Shown piece by piece: positions 34,101 through 42,164 of a DNA stretch of 64,000 bases. Source of the stretch: RGIG464 sp045599585 (GTDB lineage Bacteria; Myxococcota_A; Bradymonadia; UBA4248); contig JAZRWH010000003.1 of the NCBI GenBank assembly GCA_045599585.1, forward strand, positions 1-64,000, read 5' to 3'. Under the pieces are notes generated by a model. The model worked only from the letters and a program-made list of their open reading frames with translations. It had not been told where the DNA came from and made no database searches. Numbering within the stretch: position 1 is the stretch's first letter; every line of letters starts with the position of its first letter. The translations under genes were made by a program, and so were the position numbers.

Positions 34101-35996
34101 TTCGCCGATTCCGTCTGCCGATAGGGAAGCTTTTTCGACTTCAATCTTCAGGTCTATGGGGGATTGACTGAAGATCTCGAAGTTGTCGCGCTGTATGCTA
34201 AACTGATTGAGGGCGATGTTCAAAGCGCTAGGTTCAATGGAGCAGACGAGGCTTTCGACATTTTCAGTTTCCATGGACGCGGCCATAGACGCGTGGATGT
34301 TGCCATTGGCGTTGAGCGTCATCATGGGTTGGAGCAGTTTAAGCTCGGGAATTGGCGTCATGTGCATTTGGCTGGTCAGATCGAAAGCTGCTGTGCAATT
34401 AAGTTTTGCGGAGAGCCTGCCGTTTTCTTCTTTAAGAATATCTAGATCAAAGTCGCCGTTGAATTTGGAAAAAGTCGTGTGTGCGGTAGAAAGTTCGAGG
34501 GGAATCTCGGTTTTCCAAGCGAGTGAACCGTGTGCTTTAAGATCTATTTGGCCAAGGCAAAGCGCCTGTTCCTTCGCACTAATACCGAAGCAGATCGAGC
34601 CGATGACGGGCATTGGTGTGAGATCGAGCGGAAGTTGAAGATCATCTTTGAGTCGCGGATCGTGGGTCGTGACGTAGAGTGCATTGGGATAAATGGTCGA
34701 GCCATCTTCGAGCGTAATGGTACCTCGAACATCGCTGGCATTGCCTATGAGTGAGATACACCAATCGGGCTGATCGAGTTTTGCTCCGAGGGCGATGAGC
34801 GCTTCATCTGTCGTTTGAGTATCGAATTTGAACTTAAGCGTTCGTGTTTCATCGTGCGTAATGGAAGCGTTGGCCTGGAGTACGAGATTGTTCTCATCGC
34901 GTTTGATTTGATACGCTGCATTAAAGCGACAGTTGCGATCAGTCTTAATGTCGAGGCGGCAGGAACGATCACCTCTAGACATCAGCTCGAGTGCGAAGGG
35001 CGAAAAATCGAATTCTGAGTTAACATTGCCGTTGAGTGAGTTGATCATGCCGAAAAAGGTTTTGGACAGACTCGTTCCTTGCGAAGATGTAACGCAGAAT
35101 TGGGCCAAAAGTTTGGTGAGTTCGGCATCGAATCGCGTCATGCACCATGCCGGAAGCTGAAGCGAATTCATCGGAATGCGCACCTTTTCGGTGAGAACAA
35201 TTTCGCCTGTAAAGCGTAGATTTAAGCGGGAATTGACAGCTTTGTCCGATGCGGGTTCAGAGGAAATCTCAATTTTTGTGACGCTAACGTCGAGTGTACG
35301 ATCGAGTGTTTCCTCGCTAAACTCGAGCATTTTATTGAGAATTTCTCGTGATTTTTCGAGCGCGACGGGGCTTAATTCAACAGCTTTTTCGCTAGTTTTT
35401 TCGGCGACTTCGGTGATCTTTTTCCAGCCTTTTGTATCAGCGATTTTATTAAAGTAGGGCGTTGCATTTTCTTTCCAAAAGTCGCCAGCATTTTTAAAAA
35501 AGTCAGTTTTTTTAATATTCGCAGCACCCTTTTCGAAGAAACCACCAGCTTTTGCAGCGCCGCGTTTGAGTTTTGTAGTAAAGATGTTCAATGGTGATGG
35601 CTTATTGTCTTCTACATTGGGCTTAGCGGGAAGATTTTTCTTGTCAGCCAAGAGAATACTGACTTCGTCGAGTGTTGTGAATATATTGTTAATTTTTAAC
35701 GGTTTAGAAAAGTCGATACTCAGTGTTTTAAGGATGAGCGCCGAATGATTTTCGAGGCTACAGGCAAAGTTAAGCGAGCATGTGCTATCGGCTTGAACAT
35801 CAAGGATAACAGCACGGTCTGAGAGTGTGAGAGCGTGTGTGCCATGGACGAGTTGAATCAAAGCGTTGAGTTGTATGTCACGCAGACTGACGGGTAAAGT
35901 ATCGTCTGTTCGGAGTGCAATGTTTGCGCTCGGAACATCGTCTTCAAAGAGATTTGAATTGCCAAATGTAAAGCCGGCTTTAATGCTTTCGTTCAT
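31158..35996 (-). CDS. 1612-residue protein with C-terminal alpha/beta-hydrolase-like domain
   Basis: A very large protein without signal peptide or membrane helix. Residues 1-110 look strand-rich. About 130-225 is a Lys/Ala amphipathic helical segment (KRGAAKAGGFFEKGAANIKKTDFFKNAGDF). About 230-660 is strand-rich, with repeated patterns such as LDIKTDRNCRFNAAYQIKRDEN. About 690-1220 is helical. Residues about 1290-1612 contain VLFAPGVITEGQKGHEL, the nucleophile elbow GYSQG, and a candidate catalytic His in NAHHWFPLYEE, consistent with an alpha/beta hydrolase. I do not recognise the whole. It is monocistronic between the BREX remnant and preT. A lipid- or peptide-directed toxin or an intracellular scaffold hydrolase are both possible. 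Confidence 0.65.
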   Translation of the reverse strand: MNESIKAGFTFGNSNLFEDDVPSANIALRTDDTLPVSLRDIQLNALIQLVHGTHALTLSDRAVILDVQADSTCSLNFACSLENHSALILKTLSIDFSKPLKINNIFTTLDEVSILLADKKNLPAKPNVEDNKPSPLNIFTTKLKRGAAKAGGFFEKGAANIKKTDFFKNAGDFWKENATPYFNKIADTKGWKKITEVAEKTSEKAVELSPVALEKSREILNKMLEFSEETLDRTLDVSVTKIEISSEPASDKAVNSRLNLRFTGEIVLTEKVRIPMNSLQLPAWCMTRFDAELTKLLAQFCVTSSQGTSLSKTFFGMINSLNGNVNSEFDFSPFALELMSRGDRSCRLDIKTDRNCRFNAAYQIKRDENNLVLQANASITHDETRTLKFKFDTQTTDEALIALGAKLDQPDWCISLIGNASDVRGTITLEDGSTIYPNALYVTTHDPRLKDDLQLPLDLTPMPVIGSICFGISAKEQALCLGQIDLKAHGSLAWKTEIPLELSTAHTTFSKFNGDFDLDILKEENGRLSAKLNCTAAFDLTSQMHMTPIPELKLLQPMMTLNANGNIHASMAASMETENVESLVCSIEPSALNIALNQFSIQRDNFEIFSQSPIDLKIEVEKASLSADGIGETQVVLAWQSPVSPNLRVSKKTTPLFTDFPGEGHIRVYASEQGMLHFYDGCGFFDEHFFNALFYPEHEKEKLVSILSHKPLLQNIESFVLALSEVTGPAPMRFIERVKRWYARCRELGITLDLNHAVSMPWFAKMISLFLFDNLDEVPQLQPILEDIVQTRGFDVYKLMSIISRAFPNHDIAHLAPAFRVLEKALTGLPFHMPAPTNNEPCSETESSILLLPSANHLYDLNITTPEERYALYGDNAPLLIDSKTTRARIFHYAAGFTIRQLEWLIANHTQDFTTEQCAKLRHLVAIKKRILKQEPREGSFIIQDFNIDYFLQSILDAEEKLLPTISDISELRDPSIYNIESNPLVECFTTWVTPEDIGRLLSAGIASRLTSQLVQLNQSRLLEYLVKRGKTFARAAFYEAGAYSDRILTSMLMSFLAEDQTLLSTPVDRVKVLSDLLELDIPRRSDYMPGGSKASESYIEKLYEVAHAINGFTAYDAAKLRMRSERTATATSLKNAQNNPKLPPHIERQPDKDDIAEIVRGLEKADALGKKCVDAIHNGSYNELDAKAAQKAYAYAWRVAAAVLAKYPDAFQNTDFKKFYARTYEALLIQTLDDDLINNIDHVRQWFNARSGIPQDTIAQLSRIERRNAIIDVLFNRDADREARRRDPLSWLDTRPAPGNINLKVLFAPGVITEGQKGHELSNAVQRLKNERDIDFIRSNTGNIKSLAFNAEILEQDIRNIDGPFMLLGYSQGCANMMRAESNLMASTPEDRAKLNNLVARHFLFSALNGSPHATAGVEILRNTLIGVEKVLKSYSAITSTPFTEFIFDLIRKTLDAPIITMSLNSVESLSIDGLEQLSRDGQYTPSVISTEVQGVADVCIPEVLYYMTSHFYDQTRSDALPNGTPNDSQVGIDAAHGYFPFNRNDSVDILRRESIPSCTLNAHHWFPLYEEVQFIETPLDVQNAVYHAPKDTMLFPAIETLILFGRAKRK

Positions 35997-36059
35997 ATGT
36001 GTTTGTTCCTAAATGAATCCTTAGAACTGCTGTATCGGAAAATGGATGATTTTGGGGGA

Positions 36060-36212
36060 GGGGGAAGTCTCCCCCTGAGCGTCTATCGCCTCAACCGGAA
36101 GCTGACATGGCCTTTAGGCCGTTTTGTCTGCATTGTAATAATTCAGTTTGTTGCAAGTGTTGTCAACGTGTCATTTGCTCGTTTGTTTCGGCGATACGTC
36201 GCTACCCCTTCT
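36060..36212 (+). repeat. Composite GC-hairpin element, copy 4 (long form)
   Basis: GGGGGAAGTCTCCCCC, TGAGCGTCTATCGCC, about 100 nt of insert including GGCCTTTAGGCC, then GGCGATACGTCGCTACCCC. The inner arm is TCGCC/GGCGA. Same orientation as preT. Confidence 0.82.
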
Positions 36213-36619
36213 AGCCTGCGGCGTTTTAGATTCACGCGTAAAAAATACCGTGCTATGCAGCTGAACACCGATGAAGGTGTGGGTTGCACAAAATGTATCT
36301 ATATTAGCACATTAATCTGATTTTGGGCACTACAACGCGCAAACGATGTAAACGTATTTCAATATGAGGGTGTTTCAAAAACAGGTTTAAAAAAAGGTAG
36401 GCAGATGGCGTAAAAAAGGTGTGTTAAAATTACAATGTCGTTATTACAACTACATGTATTACATAAGAAAAAAAGTACGCTAAGGAAGAATAAAAATAAC
36501 TGAAAGCGACATGGTATTTGGGAAAACGTGAAATTGAAATTTGTAGCAGGAAATGAAATTGTAAAAAAAAAGATTGAGCCAGATCGTTAAAGTGTTATAA
36601 GGGCAGACGTCCACTTTAC

Positions 36620-36642
36620 GCCCTGTTTTTAGGGCATTTTTT
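36620..36642 (+). promoter_or_regulatory. Attenuator-like hairpin in the preT leader
   Basis: GCCCT-gttttt-AGGGC followed by A and six T, ending 18 bases before the preT ATG and just before its SD (TAGGAGAAGG). It looks like a small intrinsic terminator. As no gene lies upstream on this strand for over 5 kb, it more likely controls preTA itself. Confidence 0.45.
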
Positions 36643-36660
36643 GACATTAGGAGAAGGGTC

Positions 36661-37875
36661 ATGACAAAAGTACGACAGTTGCCTTACGGCGAACTGGCAA
36701 AGAAAGGTTTGAACATTCGGCTCGCAATGGAAGAAGCAACGCGCTGTCTTTTATGCGACGATGCACCGTGTTCGCACGACTGCCCGGCAGGAACGGATCC
36801 TGGCCGTTTTATTCGCGCCATTCGCTTCCGCAACTTCAAGGGAGCCGCCCGCATTATTCGTGAAAACAACATTTTGGGTGCTTCTTGCGCTGAGATTTGT
36901 CCGCAGGAACGTCTTTGCGAAAAAGCGTGCTCGCGTTGCGGTATCGACAAACCGATCCGTATTGGCGATCTCCAGGCGTTTGCCATGACTCAAGAAAAAA
37001 CGATGAACATCACGGTTCTCGAAGCTGCTGCAAGCTGCGGCAAAAAAGTTGCCTGCATCGGCGCAGGTCCTTCTTCGCTTGCTGTCGCAGCTGAACTCGC
37101 GCAGAAAGGCGTCGATGTTACGATTTATGACGAAAACGAAAAAGCTGGCGGTATGCTTCGTTATGGTATTACGGCAAGCCGTCTTTCTGACGAAGTCATT
37201 GATCAGGACGTTAAGGCTGTGACGGATCTCGGCGTTAAGCTCGTCCTTGGCAAACGCGTTTCGAAAGATGAAATGGCTGCACTTATCGCTGAAAACGATG
37301 CAGTTTACGTTGGTGTCGGCCAGTCCGCATCCAAAATGATCCCCAACATGAAAGGTGGCGATCTTGCAGGCGTTGATACGGCACTTCCGTTCCTCAAAAA
37401 AGCCCGCATGAACAACGGCAATATTGGTGATCTCGGTCGCGTCGTGATCATCGGCGGCGGTGACGTTGCTATGGATTGTGCCTCTACTGCAAAACAGTGT
37501 GGTGCTAAATCTGTCATTGTTTCTTGCGTCGAAGATTGGGATGCTATGCCTGCTTCCAAAAAAGAAGTCGATTACGTCGTTGACCTCGGTGTCACCCTCA
37601 TCCCCGGCTTCAAACCTGTCGAAGTCGTCGGCGACGGCAAAGTCTCTGGCGTCAACCTCGCTGCTATGAACGGTGCTTCCTCTATGGCGCTCGAAGCCGA
37701 TACCGTCATCTTCGCCGTCGGTCAGAAAGTTTCCGATGACTATAAAGATGTTAAAGCGGACGGCAAAGTCTTCGTCGGCGGTGACTGTGCTCTCGTTCGC
37801 GGTACTACCGTTGTCGAAGCCGTTAAATCCGGTAAAGAAATCGCCTCCAACATCGCGAAATTCCTTCAGATCTAA
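36661..37875 (+). CDS. preT: NAD-dependent dihydropyrimidine dehydrogenase subunit PreT
   Basis: 404 residues, the flavin- and iron-sulfur-containing electron-input subunit of the PreTA complex, which interconverts uracil or thymine and dihydro forms using NAD(H). The N-terminus has clustered Cys residues (CLLCDDAPCSHDCPAGTDP and CAEICPQERLCEKACSRCG), as in the glutamate synthase small subunit type of iron-sulfur domain. FAD binding is shown by CIGAGPSSLAVAAELA, and NAD binding by VVIIGGGDVAMDCASTA. Wobble positions are C-rich compared with neighbours, a sign of high expression. It is followed after 55 bp by preA. SD AGGAGA precedes the ATG. Confidence 0.92.
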   Translation: MTKVRQLPYGELAKKGLNIRLAMEEATRCLLCDDAPCSHDCPAGTDPGRFIRAIRFRNFKGAARIIRENNILGASCAEICPQERLCEKACSRCGIDKPIRIGDLQAFAMTQEKTMNITVLEAAASCGKKVACIGAGPSSLAVAAELAQKGVDVTIYDENEKAGGMLRYGITASRLSDEVIDQDVKAVTDLGVKLVLGKRVSKDEMAALIAENDAVYVGVGQSASKMIPNMKGGDLAGVDTALPFLKKARMNNGNIGDLGRVVIIGGGDVAMDCASTAKQCGAKSVIVSCVEDWDAMPASKKEVDYVVDLGVTLIPGFKPVEVVGDGKVSGVNLAAMNGASSMALEADTVIFAVGQKVSDDYKDVKADGKVFVGGDCALVRGTTVVEAVKSGKEIASNIAKFLQI

Positions 37876-37930
37876 TTTGCGATGGTCTAAACCTGGTTAT
37901 TCTAAAATTATTTATTGAAGGAGTTTTAAA

Positions 37931-39187
37931 ATGTCCAAAAAAGTTGATCTCTCGATCGATTTCCTCGGCGTCCACTGCGAAAATCCGTTCTTCCTCTCGT
38001 CCTCGCCTGTTTGTCACAACTACGAAATGATCGCCAAATGCTTCGATCTCGGTTGGGGTGGCGTTTTCTACAAAACTGTTGGCATCAATGGCATGAACGA
38101 GTGCTCCCCCCGTTTCGATAACGTTCGCAAAGAAGATATCGGTTGGGTCGGCTTCAAAAATATGGAGCAGATTTCCGAACACTGCTGGCAGGAAAATGCC
38201 GAAATCATTCGTCGCCTCAAACATGACTATCCTACCAAAGTTATGGGCGTCTCCATCATGGGCTCCAACGAAGAGGAATGGGCTCTCCTCGCACGCGAAA
38301 TGACTAAAGCTGGCGCAGATATGCTCGAACTCAACTTCTCGTGCCCCCAGATGACTTCACATGCAATGGGCTCCGACGTTGGTCAGACCCCTGAACTCGT
38401 TGAAAAATATACCCGCATCGTCAAACAGAATACGAATGTTCCTGTCATCGCCAAAATGACCCCGAACATTTCTCATATGGAAGTTCCCTCGAAAGCTGCT
38501 GTTAGAGGTGGCGCCGACGCAATTTCTACGATCAATACGATCAAATCCATCACGAACATCGACATCGAAAATATGACCGGTATGCCCGTTGTTAACGGCA
38601 AATCTTCCATTTCCGGTTACTCCGGTGCCGCTGTTAAGCCGATCGCTCTCCGCTTCCTCGCGCAGCTCAAACAGGACAAAGAACTCGCTAACGTTCCCGT
38701 TTCGGGTATCGGTGGTATTGAAACTTGGATGGATGCTGTCGAATTCCTCCTCCTCGGCGCTGAAAACCTCCAGGTTACAACCTCTGTCATGCAGTACGGC
38801 TACCGTGTTGTCGAAGACATGAAAGATGGCCTCGCGATCTTTATGGAAGAACACGGATTCACTTCCCTCCGTGATTTCATCGGCAAAGCCCTCCCCAACG
38901 TCATTCCCTGCGAAGACCTCGATCGCGATTTCCAAATCATTCCCGAAATCAAAGATGACCTTTGCGTTCGCTGCGGTCGTTGCATGATTTCCTGCTATGA
39001 CGGTGGTCATCAGGCTATCGAAATTGAAAAAGGTACCCGCAAACCGATCATTACCGATCGTTGCGTAGGCTGCCACCTCTGCATTAACGTCTGCCCCGTT
39101 CTCGGTGCTATCCAGCCGGGCTTCGTTAAATTTAAACCTGGTCGCACGCCCCATGACGTCGCCATTAAACACACCTATGATAGATAA
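37931..39187 (+). CDS. preA: NAD-dependent dihydropyrimidine dehydrogenase subunit PreA
   Basis: 418 residues, the catalytic FMN subunit. The TIM-barrel part (DLSIDFLGVHCENPFFLSSSP through SVMQYGYRVVEDM) resembles class 1/2 dihydroorotate dehydrogenases, with MLELNFSCPQMTSH as the substrate and FMN loop. The C-terminal ferredoxin domain carries two CxxCxxC-type clusters (CVRCGRCMISC and CVGCHLCINVCP) that link FMN to PreT. The SD AAGGAG lies at 37918-37923. Strong codon bias toward C-ending codons, like preT, suggests abundant protein, perhaps for pyrimidine fermentation or redox balance. A terminator closes the operon. Confidence 0.93.
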   Translation: MSKKVDLSIDFLGVHCENPFFLSSSPVCHNYEMIAKCFDLGWGGVFYKTVGINGMNECSPRFDNVRKEDIGWVGFKNMEQISEHCWQENAEIIRRLKHDYPTKVMGVSIMGSNEEEWALLAREMTKAGADMLELNFSCPQMTSHAMGSDVGQTPELVEKYTRIVKQNTNVPVIAKMTPNISHMEVPSKAAVRGGADAISTINTIKSITNIDIENMTGMPVVNGKSSISGYSGAAVKPIALRFLAQLKQDKELANVPVSGIGGIETWMDAVEFLLLGAENLQVTTSVMQYGYRVVEDMKDGLAIFMEEHGFTSLRDFIGKALPNVIPCEDLDRDFQIIPEIKDDLCVRCGRCMISCYDGGHQAIEIEKGTRKPIITDRCVGCHLCINVCPVLGAIQPGFVKFKPGRTPHDVAIKHTYDR

Positions 39188-39210
39188 TTATCTATAGTGT
39201 AATTATCATA

Positions 39211-39246
39211 AAAGCCCCAAGAACTTAGTTCGTTGGGGCTTTTTTT
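39211..39246 (+). terminator. Terminator of preTA
   Basis: AGCCCCAA-GAAC-tta-GTTC-g-TTGGGGCT followed by seven T. Confidence 0.88.
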
Positions 39247-39272
39247 GTCTTAATTAGGATTCGTTATTTTGG

Positions 39273-39343
39273 GGCGGCCGCTATTTGCTTCGCAAATACG
39301 CGTCACGCAAACCGCCTATTGCCTATAGGCAATACGGCGGTTT
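39273..39343 (+). repeat. Two bulged hairpins
   Basis: First: CCG-C-TATTTGC-ttc-GCAAATA-C-G-CG. Second: AACCGC-C-TATTGCC-tata-GGCAATA-C-G-GCGGTT, a perfect family member with a 6-bp outer stem. Confidence 0.65.
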
Positions 39344-39402
39344 TACTCTGGCTACATTTTAATTTGTCAAAAGTAGAAGATTAGCAATCTTAATGATTAT
39401 TC

Positions 39403-39741
39403 TTATCTTTTACCGGGAAAATGCTCGACAAGTTTAACTTTAATGTCGCCAAAGTGATCGACGATTTCAACTTTGAAATCACCAAAATGCTCAACGATCT
39501 GGATTTCACCGCAACTATCGGGAAAATGCTCGACAAGTTTGACGCCTAGATCTTCAAAATGTTCAACAAGCTCAACTTTGATATCACCAAAGTGCTCGAC
39601 AATTTCAACTTTGCCGTGAAGCTGAATGGTTTTGCCGTCTCGAGTCGTGAATGAGCAATCATCAGCTAAAGCCGCTGTACTTGAAAAAGCGAAAAGGGTT
39701 GCAGCTGTAGAAATGGCAAGTGCAATGTTTTTGAGTTTCAT
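39403..39741 (-). CDS. Secreted 7(1) septoil knot-type repeat protein
   Basis: 112 residues. Residues 1-27 are a signal peptide (MKLKNIALAISTAATLFAFS, then ALA). The mature chain carries six consecutive VEHF/VDHF repeats of the form (G/E)-x-V-x-(I/L)-V-(E/D)-H-F-x-D, interrupted once by DSCGEIQ and ending in FPGKR. A Cys at the start (DDCSF) and one in the middle (SCG) could pair. This pattern closely follows the 7(1) septoil knot family, where the repeats read VxSFPDxKV and the centre reads CGKWQ. Those proteins form a small deeply knotted beta fold of unknown role. Strong SD (AAGGAGG). Assigned from pattern memory. Confidence 0.72.
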   Translation of the reverse strand: MKLKNIALAISTAATLFAFSSTAALADDCSFTTRDGKTIQLHGKVEIVEHFGDIKVELVEHFEDLGVKLVEHFPDSCGEIQIVEHFGDFKVEIVDHFGDIKVKLVEHFPGKR

Positions 39742-39958
39742 AGACGCCTCCTTGTATTGTTTGATATGCGTTTATATCGATAGAACAATTGTAATTGCTC
39801 TAAACTTGCGAACTATATAGAAGAAACTCAAACCTGTATGCAACAAAAAATAATATGTTAATCTTATAATTTAGGACTAAAATCGATCACTCGAAATTAA
39901 TTTATATTTAAACTAACGCACATATTTGGTTTGTTTAAATTGCTAAAGATAATTATTG

Positions 39959-40438
39959 TTAAATAAAAATTTGTTTCCATGCTTGAACAAGACGTTCGAT
40001 TGACCATGCTGCATTAGCAGGACTAGTCGATGGAAGAAGAATTGCTTTTTTAGCGATGGCTTTTTCTGTATATTTTATATAATATTTTTCTGCTGTTTTG
40101 CCATTGACACAAATCTTTTCTATAGGAGCTGTATTTAATATTGTTTGTAGGTCATTGGGAACTACATTTCGAATGGAACTATCTGACGAACCTTCTATTT
40201 CACAAGAAGCAATGACATCCCACAAGGCAATGTGATTTGCGTGAAGAAAGGCTATCTTTTGTTCAGTCGTTTGGGGGAGCGGTGATTGTAATATAATTGA
40301 CAATACGCGCCAGAATCTATTTTGTGGGTGTCCATAAAAGAAAGCCGTTTCGCGTGATTTAATAGATGGAAAACTTCCCAGAATAAGTATTTTTGATCGA
40401 TTATTAAATACTGGGGGAATAGGATGTTCAATTCGCAT
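39959..40438 (-). CDS. DNA-deoxyinosine glycosylase (UDG superfamily)
   Basis: 159 residues. ILILGSFPSIKSRETAFFYGHPQNRFW is the diagnostic block of the hypoxanthine-DNA glycosylase group (UDG family 6), which removes deaminated adenine from DNA. The C-terminal motif LLPSTSPANAAWS matches the family LPSTSPAN loop that enters the minor groove. ALWDVIASCEIEGSSDSSI is the middle conserved region. No SD is seen; TATAGT lies 12 bases upstream of the ATG, consistent with a very short leader. It stands alone between the knot protein and purU. Confidence 0.85.
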   Translation of the reverse strand: MRIEHPIPPVFNNRSKILILGSFPSIKSRETAFFYGHPQNRFWRVLSIILQSPLPQTTEQKIAFLHANHIALWDVIASCEIEGSSDSSIRNVVPNDLQTILNTAPIEKICVNGKTAEKYYIKYTEKAIAKKAILLPSTSPANAAWSIERLVQAWKQIFI

Positions 40439-40544
40439 TCTATAAATATACTATAAGACTCGTGGTTGTAGAAAAAAACCGCAGAATATTGTGAATCTGC
40501 GGCTTTTGAATGTGCTTTAGAATTATTTCGTTTTAATAATATAA

Positions 40545-41411
40545 TTAGTTAAAGATAATGGTTTTATTGTGATAAGTGAGGATCTTGCGATCAATATGTT
40601 TAGTAACAGCACGTGACAGAACAATTTTTTCGAGGTCACGGCCTTTAGAAACGAGCAGATCCGGTGTATCACGATGCGTAATGCGAACGACATCTTGTTC
40701 AATAATAGGACCTGCATCAAGGTCAGCTGTCACATAATGGCTCGTTGCACCAATAATTTTTACACCACGCGCAAAAGCCTGATGGTACGGTTTGGCTCCG
40801 ATAAAGGCAGGCAAAAAGGAGTGATGGATATTAATGATATTGTGCGGATACTCGGCAATCAGCTGATCACTGATGATTTGCATATAACGTGCGAGAACGA
40901 CAAATGAAACGCGTTCTTTGCGTAGGAGCTCAATTTCGGCAGCTTCAACTTCAGCTTTATTAGAATGATCTTTGTTAATCGACCAAACGTAATAGGGGAT
41001 ATTGAATTGCTCAGCGATATAGCGCAAATCCTCATGATTACTTACGATGCAAGGAATTTCTACGTTCCATTCGCCAGCCCTATAGCGAGCGAGTAAATCA
41101 TAAAGGCAATGACTCATTTTACTGACGAAAATCGCCATACGGGGAGGTTCATCGCTGAAATAGAGATTAAAAGTCATTTTGAAACGTTGTGCGTAGAGCG
41201 TTTCAATGACATCGTGAAGTTTTTCGCGAGGGATTAAAAAGTTGTCGAGCTGCCATTCGAGTCGCATAAAAAACATGTTTTCAATGTGATCGACGTACTG
41301 ATCAAGGTCAACGATGTTTCCTTGGTTATCTGTAATAAAACGCGTGATATCCGAAATGATACCGCGTGTATCAGGGCAGTGGAGCAGAAGAATAGCTGTT
41401 GGTGATGACAT
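40545..41411 (-). CDS. purU: Formyltetrahydrofolate deformylase PurU
   Basis: 288 residues. An N-terminal ACT domain (LLHCPDTRGIISDITRFITDNQGNIVDLDQYVD) is followed by a formyltransferase-type catalytic domain with the conserved IINIHHSFLPAF block (catalytic Asn-His region) and GATSHYVTADLDAGPIIEQD. The enzyme hydrolyses 10-formyl-THF to formate and THF, balancing one-carbon units and supplying formate for purine synthesis. Length is normal. No SD; TATAAC lies three bases before the ATG. Confidence 0.95.
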   Translation of the reverse strand: MSSPTAILLLHCPDTRGIISDITRFITDNQGNIVDLDQYVDHIENMFFMRLEWQLDNFLIPREKLHDVIETLYAQRFKMTFNLYFSDEPPRMAIFVSKMSHCLYDLLARYRAGEWNVEIPCIVSNHEDLRYIAEQFNIPYYVWSINKDHSNKAEVEAAEIELLRKERVSFVVLARYMQIISDQLIAEYPHNIINIHHSFLPAFIGAKPYHQAFARGVKIIGATSHYVTADLDAGPIIEQDVVRITHRDTPDLLVSKGRDLEKIVLSRAVTKHIDRKILTYHNKTIIFN

Positions 41412-41511
41412 AATGTTATAACTTGTAGAAGGTATGTTTGCTTAAACAATGGATAGTATTGCTTTAAGTAAACATTAAGCGTTGTGAAATAATATATACG
41501 CGGCGACGCCC

Positions 41512-41570
41512 AGAAGGGGTAGCGGCGTATTTGCTTGCAAATAGCCGCTCAGGGGGAGTCTTCCCCCTTT
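41512..41570 (-). repeat. Composite GC-hairpin element, copy 5 (short form)
   Basis: On the minus strand: GGGGGAAGACTCCCCC, TGAGCGG-C-TATTTGC, AAGCAAATA-C-G-CCGCTACCCC. It is 59 bp, close to copy 1 in layout but with TTTGC/GCAAA as inner arm. It lies between purU and the next minus-strand gene. Confidence 0.82.
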
Positions 41571-41600
41571 AGAGACTTTTATGTATATTGAGAATTGATA

Positions 41601-42140
41601 TTATTTGATGAGCAGTCCACTTTTCTTCGTAGTTTTTTTACCAGATTTAGAGTGAGACTCATCTTTATTATTAGAAGGTTGCGTGATCAACGCAGCTTCA
41701 CTGTTTGTACGATTTTTTTGCGTAGGTTGAGTGAGCAGCGGTGAAACGCGATGGAATCGTGTTGCCAGTAGACCACGGGATGCTGTTGAGACGCCTGCGG
41801 CAGGTTGGGCAGACTTGCGAGCAGATTTGGCGATTTCACTACACGAAGCGTCTGTAGCTGTAGAGCAAGTGGCTGATGCGATTTTAGACGATTGAATGCA
41901 TTTTTTATTACATGATTCTTGATTTGAATGCTCTTTTTTGCAAATATTCTTGCATCCCTGAGCAAATGATAATTCAAAACATTTATTTAATGTCGTTGAA
42001 GAGTTATGAATACTTTCGGAATGGTTGAGGTAATTCAATTCGAGGTCACAGGTGACTTTTGGAGTAGCAAAGGCTGATGCTGAAAGCGTCAATGTCATTG
42101 CAGATATCGCAATAATTGTATTTATAATATACTTGTACAT
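41601..42140 (-). CDS. Small secreted cysteine-rich protein
   Basis: 179 residues. Signal peptide MYKYIINTIIAISAMTLTLS then ASAFA. The mature N-terminal half has regularly spaced cysteines (TLNKCFELSFAQGCKNICKKEHSNQESCNKKC), suggesting a helical disulfide-bonded hairpin like those in small bacterial exported proteins. The second half is low-complexity Ser/Thr/Lys-rich, probably disordered, ending KKTTKKSGLLIK. No family recognised. A good SD (AGAGGTGA) precedes the ATG. It may share a transcript with the lipoprotein gene upstream at 42165, 24 bp away. Confidence 0.6.
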   Translation of the reverse strand: MYKYIINTIIAISAMTLTLSASAFATPKVTCDLELNYLNHSESIHNSSTTLNKCFELSFAQGCKNICKKEHSNQESCNKKCIQSSKIASATCSTATDASCSEIAKSARKSAQPAAGVSTASRGLLATRFHRVSPLLTQPTQKNRTNSEAALITQPSNNKDESHSKSGKKTTKKSGLLIK

Positions 42141-42164
42141 TGGATCACCTCTAGGAAATATATG

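Larger units (their letters stand above)
35997..36660. other. Divergent intergenic region between large gene and preT
   Basis: No gene. It holds composite element copy 4, an AT-rich section, and the preT leader with a hairpin/T-run at 36620-36642. Promoters for both divergent genes must lie here, but no box pair was convincing. Confidence 0.5.
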
